Assembly: GCF_006385875.1 (NCBI RefSeq)
Contig: NZ_VFSU01000011.1
Span: 124,001 to 188,000 of the forward strand
DNA from: Sandaracinobacter neustonicus
GTDB taxonomy: Bacteria > Pseudomonadota > Alphaproteobacteria > Sphingomonadales > Sphingomonadaceae
Direction of reading: 5' to 3'
DNA: 64,000 nucleotides
The notes under the pieces are model-generated. The model made no database searches. It saw only the letters and a program-made list of their open reading frames with translations, and was not told the origin of the DNA. A program made the position numbers and the translations under genes. This document shows, one piece after another, positions 42,359 through 51,606 of this stretch; position 1 is the stretch's first letter; every line of letters starts with the position of its first letter.

Positions 42359-42970
42359 TCAGTGCGACGGCCAGATCAGCAGCGCGGTCTCCACCAGCCG
42401 CTCCAGTTCCTCGCGCGAGGCACCCGCACCGGCCTGCACGGCCATCCCTTGCAGCACGGCATAGAGATAGCTGGTGATGCTTTCCGGATCGATTTGTTCG
42501 GGAAGATCGCCTTCGTCGCGGGCGCGCTGCATCCGCTCCACCAGCTTGCGCCGGGCGGTGGCCCCGCGCGCCAGCACTTCCTCGCGGATGGAGGCGGCTT
42601 CCTCGCCGCAGGCCACCGACGCGATCACGTCGAGGCAGCCGTGCGGTTCGCTCTTGCGGGTCTGGTTCTCAAGTGCGCCGCGCATGAAATGTTCGGCAAC
42701 CGCCCGCGCCGTCGGCTCTGCCAGCGCCTTGCCGACATAGTCGAGCTTCTCGGTTTCATAGAGGTCCAGCGTCTTGCGGAACAGCGCTTCCTTGTTGCCA
42801 AACGCGGCATAGAGACTGGGCCGGGTGATGCCCATCGCCTCTGTCAGGTCCGTCAGCGACGCGCCTTCATAGCCCTTGCTCCAGAACACCTGAAGCGCAG
42901 CCGCAAGGGCGCGATCCGTGCAGAATTCGCGCGGACGGCCTTTCTGAACTGGTGCGGTGTCGGCTTCCAT
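42359..42970 (-). CDS. TetR/AcrR-family regulator of the RND operon
   Basis: Repressor-type protein of 203 residues. The HTH region (about 12-58) reads REFCTDRALAAALQVFWSKGYEGASLTDLTEAMGITRPSLYAAFGNKEALFRKTLD. The helical C-terminal domain resembles the group with CGEEAASIREEVLARG-type helices. It is encoded upstream of and in the same direction as the efflux operon, with operator-like sites both in front of itself and in front of the operon, so it probably represses both. ATG 42970 chosen. Confidence 0.92.
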   Translation of the reverse strand: MEADTAPVQKGRPREFCTDRALAAALQVFWSKGYEGASLTDLTEAMGITRPSLYAAFGNKEALFRKTLDLYETEKLDYVGKALAEPTARAVAEHFMRGALENQTRKSEPHGCLDVIASVACGEEAASIREEVLARGATARRKLVERMQRARDEGDLPEQIDPESITSYLYAVLQGMAVQAGAGASREELERLVETALLIWPSH

Positions 42971-42990
42971 AACGAGCGGTATATATAGTG
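42969..42990. promoter_or_regulatory. Candidate autoregulatory operator of the RND tetR gene
   Basis: Contains CGGTATATATAGTG (42977-42990) and overlaps the tetR start codon. It matches the site at 42268-42289 at 18 of 22 positions; the shared core is CGGTATATATA. Confidence 0.55.
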
Positions 42991-43113
42991 CCCAAGGGAA
43001 AAATCCACTGCTGATCGCAGGAATTTTGCGAGGCGCTCTTTCCGGGCGACTTTCCAGCCCGTCATGCAATTGATTCCAAATTGTCACAATTCTGCAACGA
43101 CATGCTGTTTGTA

Positions 43114-43140
43114 GCTCAGCGCTTCTTCGACAGGCTGAGC
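43114..43140. repeat. Short inverted repeat upstream of the sigma gene
   Basis: Arms GCTCAGC / GCTGAGC flank the loop GCTTCTTCGACAG. The CTTCGACAGGCTGAGC core resembles short palindromic repeats common between genes in sphingomonads and xanthomonads. It ends seven bases before the sigma-factor start. Confidence 0.4.
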
Positions 43141-43147
43141 GCATTTG

Positions 43148-43711
43148 ATGGATGATGAACAGGACAGGCTGGCCGAATGGGTGGCGGACGAGATCCTGCC
43201 CCATGAAGCGCTGGTGCGTGGCTGGCTCGTCCGGCGCTGGGGGCGCAGCGTGGATGTGGAGGATGTGCTTCAGGAAGCCTATTGCCGCATTTCCGCGCTG
43301 CGCTCGGTTGATCATATCGACAGTGGCCGGGCCTATTTCTTCGCGACCGTGCAATCGGTGGTGCTGGATGGGGTTCGCCGGGCGAAAGTCGCCAATATCC
43401 GCTCGATGACGGAAATCGACTGGCAATACGTCATGGATGAATCGCCCCTGCCTGATCGGGTTGTCGAAAGCCGTCAGCAGTTCGAGCGGGTGCGGGCGGC
43501 ACTGGACGGGCTTTCGGAAATCGCGCGTCAGATCATCATGTTGAGGCGGGTTCACGGATTGTCCCAGAAGGAAACCGCGCAGCAGCTGGGGGTGAGCGAG
43601 AACATCGTCGAGAACCATGTCACCAGAGGGCTGCGCAAGGTTCTGGCAGCGATCGCCGAGGAGGAGGGCCGTTTGACGGACAGGATGGGAGGCAAGCTTG
43701 ACCAGTTCTGA
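43148..43711 (+). CDS. ECF sigma factor (FecI-like)
   Basis: Alternative sigma factor of 187 residues. Region 2 is at about 18-85 (LVRGWLVRRWGRSVDVEDVLQEAYCRI) and region 4 at about 115-170 (LSEIARQIIMLRRVHGLSQKETAQQLGVSENIVENHV, with a clear HTH). It overlaps a FecR-type anti-sigma gene by 14 bases and precedes an STN-domain TBDR, the standard FecI/FecR/FecA surface-signalling layout. It should activate the receptor gene when the receptor is loaded. ATG 43148 chosen. Confidence 0.92.
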   Translation: MDDEQDRLAEWVADEILPHEALVRGWLVRRWGRSVDVEDVLQEAYCRISALRSVDHIDSGRAYFFATVQSVVLDGVRRAKVANIRSMTEIDWQYVMDESPLPDRVVESRQQFERVRAALDGLSEIARQIIMLRRVHGLSQKETAQQLGVSENIVENHVTRGLRKVLAAIAEEEGRLTDRMGGKLDQF

Positions 43712-44690
43712 TCCCGGAATCGAGCAGGCGGCCGCGCATTGGGCGGTTCGTGCCTCGCATGGCGAACTGGACGGTGAGCAGCAGGCTGCACTCGACCTCT
43801 GGCTGGCGAGGGATCGCCGCCATCGCGGGGCCTATCTGCGGGCGCGTGCCGGCCTGAAGATCCTGGACCGGGCGCTGACGGCGGAACCGCCCCGGCAATC
43901 GCACGTCAACGACAATGACAAGCCCGGCTGGCGGGATGCCGGGCTGTTCCGGCGCTTGCGCGGGCAGGGCGGGGCAGGTGGAGCCGTGCTGATGGCGGGG
44001 CTGGCGCTTTGCCTTTTGCTCGTCATTCCGGCCGGACTGCCTTCGATCATGCCGGTGCGGGCACCGGCCATGCCAGATGCTGCGGAAACGATGAAGCTGG
44101 CCGACGGGTCCGTGGTGACCCTGCGGGATGGCGGGCGCATTCAGGTCTCGATGTCGGATCAGACCCGCCGGATTGTCCTTCTGTCTGGCGAGGCTTCGTT
44201 CAAGGTCGCGAAGGATCAGGCGCGGCCGTTCGTGGTGCAATCCGGTTCGGTTTATGCGCAGGCCACCGGCACGCGCTACTCTGTCAGGCGGCAAGGTGAG
44301 AGTGGTGGTGCCATTGCCGTGGCGGAGGGCAGCGTGCTGGTCTGGGCGCGGGATGAGCGGGAGCAGGCGGTGCTGTTGCGCGCCGGCGACAAGCTGGCGC
44401 TGGAACCGACGCTCGCGCCGCAACGGACGGTTGCGGCGGAACGGCCATTGCCGCCGCCCGCGATCGCCAAAATCTCGCTGGACGATGTGCCGATCGCTTC
44501 TGCGGTGGCGCGCTTCAACCGGATCAACTCGACACAGATCGTAATCGCGGATCCGGCGATCGGCGATCTGAGGATCGTCGGGCTGTTCCGCGCCAATGAT
44601 CCGGAGGGTTTTGCAGAAGCCGTCGCGCAGTTCGCAGACGCCGAGGTGGCGCATGAGAAGGGGCGGATCGTCATAAAAATGAAGTCTTAA
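43698..44690 (+). CDS. FecR-family anti-sigma/signal transducer
   Basis: Inner-membrane regulator of 330 residues. The cytoplasmic N-terminus (AAHWAVRASHGELDGEQQAALDLWLARDRRHRGAYLRA) binds the sigma factor. One membrane helix is at about 97-115 (MAGLALCLLLVIPAGLP). The periplasmic FecR domain (about 130-245, with LADGSVVTLRDGG and LLSGEASFKVAKD) and a C-terminal STN-like segment (ISLDDVPIASAVARFNRIN) contact the receptor. The start is a TTG at 43698 with GGGAGG five bases ahead, inside the end of the sigma gene. Confidence 0.93.
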   Translation: MTSSDPGIEQAAAHWAVRASHGELDGEQQAALDLWLARDRRHRGAYLRARAGLKILDRALTAEPPRQSHVNDNDKPGWRDAGLFRRLRGQGGAGGAVLMAGLALCLLLVIPAGLPSIMPVRAPAMPDAAETMKLADGSVVTLRDGGRIQVSMSDQTRRIVLLSGEASFKVAKDQARPFVVQSGSVYAQATGTRYSVRRQGESGGAIAVAEGSVLVWARDEREQAVLLRAGDKLALEPTLAPQRTVAAERPLPPPAIAKISLDDVPIASAVARFNRINSTQIVIADPAIGDLRIVGLFRANDPEGFAEAVAQFADAEVAHEKGRIVIKMKS

Positions 44691-44696
44691 TGCCTT

Positions 44697-44720
44697 GAAA
44701 CAATAACAGATTCTCGTCTG
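44697..44720 (+). promoter_or_regulatory. Candidate ECF-type promoter of the STN receptor
   Basis: GAAAC (44697-44701) and CGTCTG (44715-44720) in the 90-base gap resemble ECF -35 and -10 elements. The 13-base spacer is shorter than usual, so confidence is low. Confidence 0.25.
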
Positions 44721-44780
44721 ACGGAATTGTTGGAGAGGCGCGTCCTGAGAGCAAATCAACCAGATCAAGGGCGTGTCTCG

Positions 44781-47700
44781 ATGACTTCATTTCGCTGTTT
44801 CAATTCCATCTCATTGGCGGCTGTTGCCGTGGCAATGGTGGCGGCTGTTCCTGTTCATGCGCAGACCCACCGCTTCGATATTGCCGCCCAGCCCGCGTCA
44901 GACGGTGTTCGCGCGTTCGCGCGTCAGGCGAATATCGAGGTGATCGCGGCCGGGGCCGCGACCGAGGGGCGCTCGACCAACGCCGTGAAGGGCGAACTGG
45001 ACGTGCGCGTGGCGCTGGACCGGCTGCTGGAGGGAACCGGCCTGCGGGTGCGTTCCTTCAATGGCAAGGTCGCGATCCTTGAAGGTGATCCGGTCGATGT
45101 CGCCGCGTCGCAGGATGCGATCGTCGTGACCGGGTCGCGGATCGCCCGGCCGGAGCTGGAATCGCCCATGCCCGTCAGCGTGGTGCGCATGGAGGATAGC
45201 GAGCGGCTTGGGCTGGTGACGGTTTATGACGCCCTGATCCGTGAACCCGCGATCGGCATCGGGGTGGGGCGGGGCAACGCCCAGGCCAGCATGGACGGCG
45301 GAACCGCCTCCATCAACCTGCGCAACCTCGGCACCAACCGCACCCTGACGATGATCGACGGCCGCCGCCGCGTGAGCGGGTCGGCCCGGTCGTCCGCAGT
45401 CGATCTCAACCTGATCCCGGCCGGGATGATCGAACGGATCGAGGTCATCACCGGCGGCGCGGCGGCCATCTATGGCGCGGATGCCGTGACGGGGGCCGTC
45501 AACATCATCACCAAACATGATGTGGATGGGTTCGAAGTCACGGCGACGCAGAGCATTTCACAGCGCGGAGACGCATCCAACTTCTCCGCCTCCTTTCTGG
45601 GCGGCGGCCGGTTCGCGAATGACCGGGGCTCTGTCAGCGTGGGGGCGACCTATGTGAAAAGCGACGGGCTGACCACCTATGACCGCGAGTTCGGCAGCAC
45701 CCGGCTGAATTATGTGGCCAACCCGGCCAATACCGGCCTTGACGATGGCATTCCGGACCGGATCATCTCCTATGATTTCGGTGAATTCTATTATCAATTT
45801 TACCCCACCTTCGTGCTGAACAATGTGAACTACGGCTATCAGAACGGTGCGGTTCGGCAGCTTTACGTGCAAACCCCGGTGAACGCCCGTGGCGAATATT
45901 ATGGCGGGGACGGCGGCGGCGTCAGCGACATCCGCAACCTGAACGAGGGCAACCAGCTGCGCGCGCCGATGGAGCAGTTCGCGATCACCACGCGCCTCAA
46001 CTATGATCTGACCGACGATGTAGAGAGCATCTTCCGCTTCGATTACGGGCGGTCGCGCTATGACGGCACGCTGACCTATTACCGCGAGGACAGCCGCAGC
46101 AACTTCATGAACGGCGCGGGCAGCCCCTGGGCCTATCTGGACAACCCCTATCTGCCTGCCTCCGTTCGCCAGATGATGGAGGCGAATGGCCTGACACGCC
46201 TGCGGATTTCCCGGGCCTATCAGGAGTTTGGTATCTTCCGCGACGTGCAGGAGCGCGATTCCTTCACCATTTCGCAGACGCTGACCGGAAAACTGCCGGG
46301 CGATCTGAAGTGGGAAGCCTATGCCCAATATGGCCGCACGAAGAATGACAGCACCTACCCGGATTTCCTGCGGGCCTCCCGCTGGGTGACGGCGCGCGAC
46401 GTCATTGCCGATCCGCTGACCGGTCAGCCCGTCTGCCGCGATACCGCGGCGCGCGCGGCCGGTTGCGTTCCCTTCAACATTTTCGGCACCGGCGCGCTGA
46501 CGGCAGAGCAGCGCGCATGGCTGTTCACGGATCGGCAGGAAAGCCGCACCAACACCCAGCAGCTGTATGGCGCGAACATCGTCGGCCCGGCGTTCGCCTT
46601 GCCTTACGGAGACCTGCAAGTCGCGTTCGGGGTTGAGCATCGCTATGAAACGCTGAAGACGGTGGACGATCCGCTTTCCACCACTGGCGAGCTGTCGCAC
46701 GGCTTCCTGCTGTCGAAGCACCCCGATATCGAGGCGTCGTTCAAGGTTTCGGAACTGTTCGGCGAAATCGTCGTGCCTGTGCTGCGCGACGTGCCGTTCG
46801 CGCACCGGCTGGAGCTGGAAGGGGCCTATCGCTATTCGAACTACAGCACCGTGGGCGGCACCGACACATGGAAGATCGGCGGTATCTGGGCCCCGTTCCA
46901 GGGGCTTACACTCCGCGGCGTGCGCTCCCGCAGTGTTCGCACGCCCAATTTCGGTGAATTGTACGAGCCGGTGAACGTCACGCAGGCCAATCTGGCCGAC
47001 CCCTGCGAGGATCCGTTCTTCTATGCGAACGAAACCCGCTCTGCGAACTGCCGGGCGCTGGGCATCACCGTGCCGCCGCCGAACAGCCTGAGCCTGACAG
47101 ACGTGACGGCGGGCGGCAATCCTGATCTTCAGCCGGAAACCTCGAACAGCCTCACGCTGGGGGCGATCTTCCAGCCGACCTTCCTGCGCGGCTTCGACAT
47201 GACGCTGGATTACTGGGACATCACGATCGACAATGTGGTGACGCAGTTCGCCGCCAACACCATCCTGAACTATTGCGTGGACCTGCCCACGCTGGACAAT
47301 GTGTTCTGCAAGCAGATCACGCGGGACCCGAATGATCCTGTGCGTTCAGTGATCGCCTTGTCCACGCAGACCATCAACGCCTCGCGGCTGGAAGCGCGCG
47401 GGATCGACCTGGGTGCCAATTACCGTGTGCCGCTGTGGCAGGGGGAATTGGGCCTCGCCTTCAAGGCGACTTACCTGCTGAAGAAGGAACTGCAGGCCGT
47501 TCCGGGCGTGCCGCAGAGCATCGTGCTGCAGATGGGTGGTATTCAGGATCCGCGCCTTCGCGGCAATATGACGGTGAGCTATTCGAAGGGTGGCTTCGAC
47601 ATGGCGGTGAATGGCCGCCTGATCGGTTCCAGCATCTATGATCCCAACGCCATATCGGATGAATATAACGACGAAGACGAGATTCCGGCGATTTTCTACA

Positions 47701-47870
47701 CCGATTTGTCCGTCGGCTATAATTTCAACGATCGGCTGCGGCTGACGCTGGGCATCAACAATCTGACGGACCGGATGCCCCCCTATCTTCAGGGCACCTA
47801 TCTGGGCGCGGGCGGTGTTTACGATGTTGTCGGCCGCAACTTCTTCATCAGCGCACGAACGAAATTCTGA
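44781..47870 (+). CDS. TonB-dependent receptor with N-terminal STN signalling domain
   Basis: FecA-like outer-membrane transducer of 1029 residues. Signal peptide about 1-29 (ending AAVPVHAQ), STN domain about 30-100 (HRFDIAAQPASDGVRAFARQANIEVIA), TonB-box/plug (DAIVVTGSRIARPELESP, GGAAAIYGADAVTGAVNIIT), and a large barrel ending FFISARTKF. The STN domain marks it as the sensor for the adjacent sigma/FecR pair. ATG 44781 was chosen over an upstream in-frame start because it begins the signal peptide directly. The following genes encode a phosphoesterase, a second TBDR and a PI-PLC-like enzyme, so the inducer may be a phosphoester rather than an iron chelate. Confidence 0.94.
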   Translation: MTSFRCFNSISLAAVAVAMVAAVPVHAQTHRFDIAAQPASDGVRAFARQANIEVIAAGAATEGRSTNAVKGELDVRVALDRLLEGTGLRVRSFNGKVAILEGDPVDVAASQDAIVVTGSRIARPELESPMPVSVVRMEDSERLGLVTVYDALIREPAIGIGVGRGNAQASMDGGTASINLRNLGTNRTLTMIDGRRRVSGSARSSAVDLNLIPAGMIERIEVITGGAAAIYGADAVTGAVNIITKHDVDGFEVTATQSISQRGDASNFSASFLGGGRFANDRGSVSVGATYVKSDGLTTYDREFGSTRLNYVANPANTGLDDGIPDRIISYDFGEFYYQFYPTFVLNNVNYGYQNGAVRQLYVQTPVNARGEYYGGDGGGVSDIRNLNEGNQLRAPMEQFAITTRLNYDLTDDVESIFRFDYGRSRYDGTLTYYREDSRSNFMNGAGSPWAYLDNPYLPASVRQMMEANGLTRLRISRAYQEFGIFRDVQERDSFTISQTLTGKLPGDLKWEAYAQYGRTKNDSTYPDFLRASRWVTARDVIADPLTGQPVCRDTAARAAGCVPFNIFGTGALTAEQRAWLFTDRQESRTNTQQLYGANIVGPAFALPYGDLQVAFGVEHRYETLKTVDDPLSTTGELSHGFLLSKHPDIEASFKVSELFGEIVVPVLRDVPFAHRLELEGAYRYSNYSTVGGTDTWKIGGIWAPFQGLTLRGVRSRSVRTPNFGELYEPVNVTQANLADPCEDPFFYANETRSANCRALGITVPPPNSLSLTDVTAGGNPDLQPETSNSLTLGAIFQPTFLRGFDMTLDYWDITIDNVVTQFAANTILNYCVDLPTLDNVFCKQITRDPNDPVRSVIALSTQTINASRLEARGIDLGANYRVPLWQGELGLAFKATYLLKKELQAVPGVPQSIVLQMGGIQDPRLRGNMTVSYSKGGFDMAVNGRLIGSSIYDPNAISDEYNDEDEIPAIFYTDLSVGYNFNDRLRLTLGINNLTDRMPPYLQGTYLGAGGVYDVVGRNFFISARTKF

Positions 47871-47894
47871 TCGCAGCGCTGCGTGGACCGGGCA

Positions 47895-47933
47895 GCCGCA
47901 TCGCACCCCTGTAACGGCGGGATGCGATGCGGC
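47895..47933 (+). other. Hairpin between STN receptor and phosphoesterase genes
   Basis: Perfect 11-pair inverted repeat GCCGCATCGCA / TGCGATGCGGC with a 17-base loop and no T-run. It may protect or partly separate the upstream receptor message from the phosphoesterase message. Confidence 0.45.
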
Positions 47934-47962
47934 GGGCCGGTTGCAAACGGAAAGACACAGAT

Positions 47963-49123
47963 ATGATCATGCTCACTCGCCGCAGGATGGCGCACGCGCT
48001 TTGCGCCGCGCTGCTGGCCGCCGCCGCCCCGGCGCAGGCGGAAACCTTCACCGTGGCCGTCATCCCGGACACGCAGAATTACTCCGACGCCTCTCTGCCG
48101 CAGCCGCGCGGGGTGGAAACCTTCGTACAGCAGATGCAATATCTGGTCGATCAGCAGGCCACGAAGAACATCGTGTTCGCCACCTTCGTGGGCGATATCG
48201 TGCAGCATGGCGACGGCCAGTTCCGCACGCGGGTGCCGGGCGCGCCGGACGGGACCTATCGTTACTGGGACACGCGGGCCGAATGGGACAACGCCAATCG
48301 CGCCATCTCCATCCTCAGCCGCTCGTCGATTCCCTTCGGCATGGTGCCGGGAAACCATGATTATGACAGCTACAGCTGGTGGGATGGCGAAAACAGCCCT
48401 GGCACCCGCCGCCCGCTGGCCGATGCACGGGTGTGGAACCTCTATTTCGGCCCGGAGTCCCGGCATTTCGCGGGCAAGAACTGGTATGGCGGCTCGTTCA
48501 ATCAGGGGCTGAACAGCTATCAGCAGTTCAGCGGCGGCGGGAAGCGTTTCCTGCACCTGTCTCTGGAGATGGACCCGCGGCCCGAAGCGCTGGCATGGGC
48601 GCAAAAGGTGATCGATGCCCATCCGGGCCAGCCGGTGATCATCTCCACCCACGAGTGGCTGAGCCCGGCTTCCGTGGCAGAGGCGAAGCGGCCGAGCGGC
48701 TATGACGCCTATTTCAAGGGAGCTGCCAACCTGTCTCCGGATGAAATCTGGGACAAGTTCATTCGCATGAATCCGGCGATTTTCATGATCCTGTCCGGCC
48801 ACCACTGGACGCCGACCGAGAATGGCCTGTCCCACGGCGAAAATCTCAGGATCGACCGGAATGACGCCGGGCACCCCGTGTATCAGATCCTGCAGGATTA
48901 TCAGGGCTATACCATCGGCAAGGATGGTCAGCCCGGTTCGGCCACCGGCGGCGCGGGCTGGACGCGCTTCATGGAGTTCGACACCGAAAAGCGGAAAATC
49001 CGCTTCTACACCTATTCGCCCCTGTTGGGCCGTTATGCCGGGCGCAACGGCGAAAAGACCTTCGGCACAGCGGCCAACCTGTCTGAGTTCGAACTGGATT
49101 TCCCGCCGCAGCTTTTGAACTGA
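47963..49123 (+). CDS. Secreted calcineurin-like metallophosphoesterase
   Basis: Periplasmic or extracellular phosphoesterase of 386 residues. A signal peptide (LTRRRMAHALCAALLAAAAPAQA) is followed by the metallophosphatase blocks: PDTQNY (Asp36, Gln38), FVGDIV (Asp78), PGNHD (Asn131-His132) and later STHEW and SGHHW. The PDTQNY start is typical of a large secreted subgroup with two-metal centres. ATG 47963 chosen. It lies 92 bases after the STN receptor and is closed by a strong terminator. Substrate unknown; a phosphomonoester or diester released by or related to the PI-PLC-like neighbour is a reasonable guess. Confidence 0.9.
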   Translation: MIMLTRRRMAHALCAALLAAAAPAQAETFTVAVIPDTQNYSDASLPQPRGVETFVQQMQYLVDQQATKNIVFATFVGDIVQHGDGQFRTRVPGAPDGTYRYWDTRAEWDNANRAISILSRSSIPFGMVPGNHDYDSYSWWDGENSPGTRRPLADARVWNLYFGPESRHFAGKNWYGGSFNQGLNSYQQFSGGGKRFLHLSLEMDPRPEALAWAQKVIDAHPGQPVIISTHEWLSPASVAEAKRPSGYDAYFKGAANLSPDEIWDKFIRMNPAIFMILSGHHWTPTENGLSHGENLRIDRNDAGHPVYQILQDYQGYTIGKDGQPGSATGGAGWTRFMEFDTEKRKIRFYTYSPLLGRYAGRNGEKTFGTAANLSEFELDFPPQLLN

Positions 49124-49132
49124 CCCGCCTTC

Positions 49133-49169
49133 GCCGCCTGCCGCACGTCCGTCCGGCAGGCGGCTTTTT
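49133..49169 (+). terminator. Intrinsic terminator after the metallophosphoesterase
   Basis: Perfect 11-pair stem GCCGCCTGCCG / CGGCAGGCGGC with a 10-base loop followed by TTTTT (49165-49169), nine bases after the stop codon. One of the cleanest rho-independent terminators in the window. Confidence 0.88.
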
Positions 49170-49205
49170 GCGGGAACGTACCGCGCGTTTCGAATGAACA
49201 GTACA

Positions 49206-49225
49206 GATGACTTATGAATGTCATC
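49206..49225. promoter_or_regulatory. Candidate operator before the second phospho-locus TBDR
   Basis: Inverted repeat GATGAC-N8-GTCATC, 64 bases upstream of the TBDR start in the 119 bases left between terminator and gene. It implies independent control of the second half of the locus. Confidence 0.35.
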
Positions 49226-49288
49226 AACGCTGGCTAATGCCCCGCCATCCGATCGTTACACCTTCAAGGATGCACAAAGGGGATTCGC

Positions 49289-51583
49289 ATGTTCAACGCG
49301 CGAAAGAATGCCGCTCATCTGTTTTGCAAAGCTTCCGTGATCGCCATTGCCGCGGTTGCGTCACACGGGGGTGCTTTCGCCCAAAGCGGGCCTTCGGTTT
49401 CCGGTGGCGAAGATGAGGCCCTGCCCGAAATCGTGGTGACGGCGCAGCGCCGCACCGAGAATAGCCAGCGCGTGCCCGTCGCCATCCAGACGGTGAGCGG
49501 TGAGGCGATCGAGAATGCGGGCTACACCTCGATCACCGATCTCCAATATATGGCGCCGGGCCTGCAATATGATCCGACACAGGGGGCGGCGTTCCAGATT
49601 CGCGGCGTCGGCACCACCTCGTTCGATTTCTCCAACGCCAAGTCCGTCAACGTCGTCGTCGATGATGTGGTGATGGATGCGCAGCGCGCCAACGGCCTGA
49701 TTGGCCTTGTCGACATCGCCCGGGTGGAGGTGCTGATGGGGCCGCAGGGCACGCTGTTCGGCAAAAACTCCACCTCGGGCGTGATTGCGGTTTCCACCAA
49801 TCGCCCGGTGCTGGGCGAGCAGAGCGTGCGGGGCAGTGCCAGCTATGGTGAGCACAACGACCGCAATTTGAACGGCACCGTCAACATGGCGCTGGGGGAT
49901 GACGCGGCGCTGCGCTTCTCCCTGTTCGACAATGCACAGGACGGCTTCGGCAAAAACGTCACGCTGAACAAGCTGGTCGGCTCCACTCATGATTATGGCG
50001 GCCGGGTGCGCCTGCTGGTGGACCCGCTGGAAAGTTTCAGCATCCTGCTGTCCGCCGATTATGGCCATCATTGGGACAGCAGTGTCCGTACACCTGTATC
50101 AGGGCAACCTGCAGGCGTGACGGCGCTGCTGAACGGCTTGGGGGTCTATCCGGGGCCGAAAAATGCCGACACTGCCGATTCCGAATATGGCCAGATCGAA
50201 ACCGAGGAATGGGGCCTTTCCGCGCGGATGGACGCAAAGCTCGGCACACACAGCCTGACGTCGATCACCGCCTATCGGCAGAGCGGCTACAACAACTGGA
50301 CTCCGGCCAATCTGCTGCCGATCGATAAATTCGCCTATATCCCCTACAACCTCGGCCGGCTGCGCACGGAAAAGGTCAGCCAGGAAATCCACCTCGCCTC
50401 GCCGTCTGATCAGAAGCTGACCTATCTGGTCGGCCTGTTCTACAACCGGCTGGAAGCGCGGCAGGATCAGTATCAATGGGCGACGCTTGGCGCGCCGGTG
50501 TACACCAACGGTGTGCCGACGAAGGTGCTTTACGCACTGTCCGGCGCGATCGGAGAGACGGGCAACACCTCTCGCTTCCATTCGGTGAACGAAAGCGCCG
50601 CCATCTTCGGGCAGGTGCAGTATAATTTCACCGATAGCCTGCGCCTTGCCGTGGGCGGGCGCTATACCCACGACAATAATTCGCAAGGGCTGGATTATGT
50701 CTATCTCGATCCCGAGCCGATCATCGGCTTCACGCCGGTGTTCGTGGGCACCAGCGCGCCACCCGTCTATCGTTTTGGCCGGGTGAAGGGGAATAATGTC
50801 TCCATCCGTGTCTCGCCGGAATATCAGATCGCCGACAATGCGATGGTCTATGCCAGCTTCTCGACCGGCTATAAGCCCGCGGGGATCGCTTTTGTGGGCA
50901 ACAAATATGCCCCTTATGAAGACGAAACGGTGAAGGCGTGGGAAGTCGGCCTAAAATCGGAATGGTTCGGCCGCCGCCTGCGGGTGAATCTGGATGTCTT
51001 CCGCTCTGACTTCACCGATTTTCAGGCGACGATCCTGACGCGCGTGCCGGATGGGCAGGGCGGTTACCTGCTGGCCACCGCCATCGGCAATGCAGGCGGC
51101 CTGCGCAGCCAGGGCGTGGAAGCAACGGTGACGGCGCGGCCGGTCAGCGACCTGTCGTTCACGCTGTCGGGCACCTACACGGACGCCAAGTTCACCGATT
51201 ATGTGTACAATGCCACCACGGATTACACCGGCACGCGCCTGCCGAACTCCCCGGACTGGTCGGCCACGGCGCTGGTCGATTACACGCCGCGTCTTGGCGA
51301 CAATATGGGCCTGAAACTGCACGCCGATTATGCCTGGCGCAGCAAATACTGGACGGTCGTTGGCCAGCCCGACTATTCGCTGGTGCCCGCCTATGGGCTG
51401 GTGAATGTGCGCGCGGGCGTGCTGCTGCTGGATGATCGGCTGGAAGTGGGGGCTTATGCCCGCAACCTGTTCGATACCTATTTCTCAACGGGTTATCAGA
51501 TCTACGGCGCGCTGGGGCTGCTGCATTACACATCACCGAACGCCCGCCGCACCGCCGGTGCTTTCGTGAACTTCCGCTTCTGA
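49289..51583 (+). CDS. TonB-dependent receptor coupled to PI-PLC-like gene
   Basis: Outer-membrane transporter of 764 residues. The signal peptide ends near HGGAFAQ, then the TonB box (EIVVTAQRRTEN), the plug (about 45-160, with LMGPQGTLFGKNSTSGVIAV) and the barrel ending RTAGAFVNFRF. There is no STN domain. ATG 49289 has AAAGGGG in front. Its stop overlaps an ATG in front of the PI-PLC-like gene (TGATG), so the two are coupled. It probably imports a product of that enzyme or a related phosphorylated compound. Confidence 0.93.
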   Translation: MFNARKNAAHLFCKASVIAIAAVASHGGAFAQSGPSVSGGEDEALPEIVVTAQRRTENSQRVPVAIQTVSGEAIENAGYTSITDLQYMAPGLQYDPTQGAAFQIRGVGTTSFDFSNAKSVNVVVDDVVMDAQRANGLIGLVDIARVEVLMGPQGTLFGKNSTSGVIAVSTNRPVLGEQSVRGSASYGEHNDRNLNGTVNMALGDDAALRFSLFDNAQDGFGKNVTLNKLVGSTHDYGGRVRLLVDPLESFSILLSADYGHHWDSSVRTPVSGQPAGVTALLNGLGVYPGPKNADTADSEYGQIETEEWGLSARMDAKLGTHSLTSITAYRQSGYNNWTPANLLPIDKFAYIPYNLGRLRTEKVSQEIHLASPSDQKLTYLVGLFYNRLEARQDQYQWATLGAPVYTNGVPTKVLYALSGAIGETGNTSRFHSVNESAAIFGQVQYNFTDSLRLAVGGRYTHDNNSQGLDYVYLDPEPIIGFTPVFVGTSAPPVYRFGRVKGNNVSIRVSPEYQIADNAMVYASFSTGYKPAGIAFVGNKYAPYEDETVKAWEVGLKSEWFGRRLRVNLDVFRSDFTDFQATILTRVPDGQGGYLLATAIGNAGGLRSQGVEATVTARPVSDLSFTLSGTYTDAKFTDYVYNATTDYTGTRLPNSPDWSATALVDYTPRLGDNMGLKLHADYAWRSKYWTVVGQPDYSLVPAYGLVNVRAGVLLLDDRLEVGAYARNLFDTYFSTGYQIYGALGLLHYTSPNARRTAGAFVNFRF

Positions 51584-51606
51584 TGCGGCCGGGCAAGGAA
51601 ACGAAT

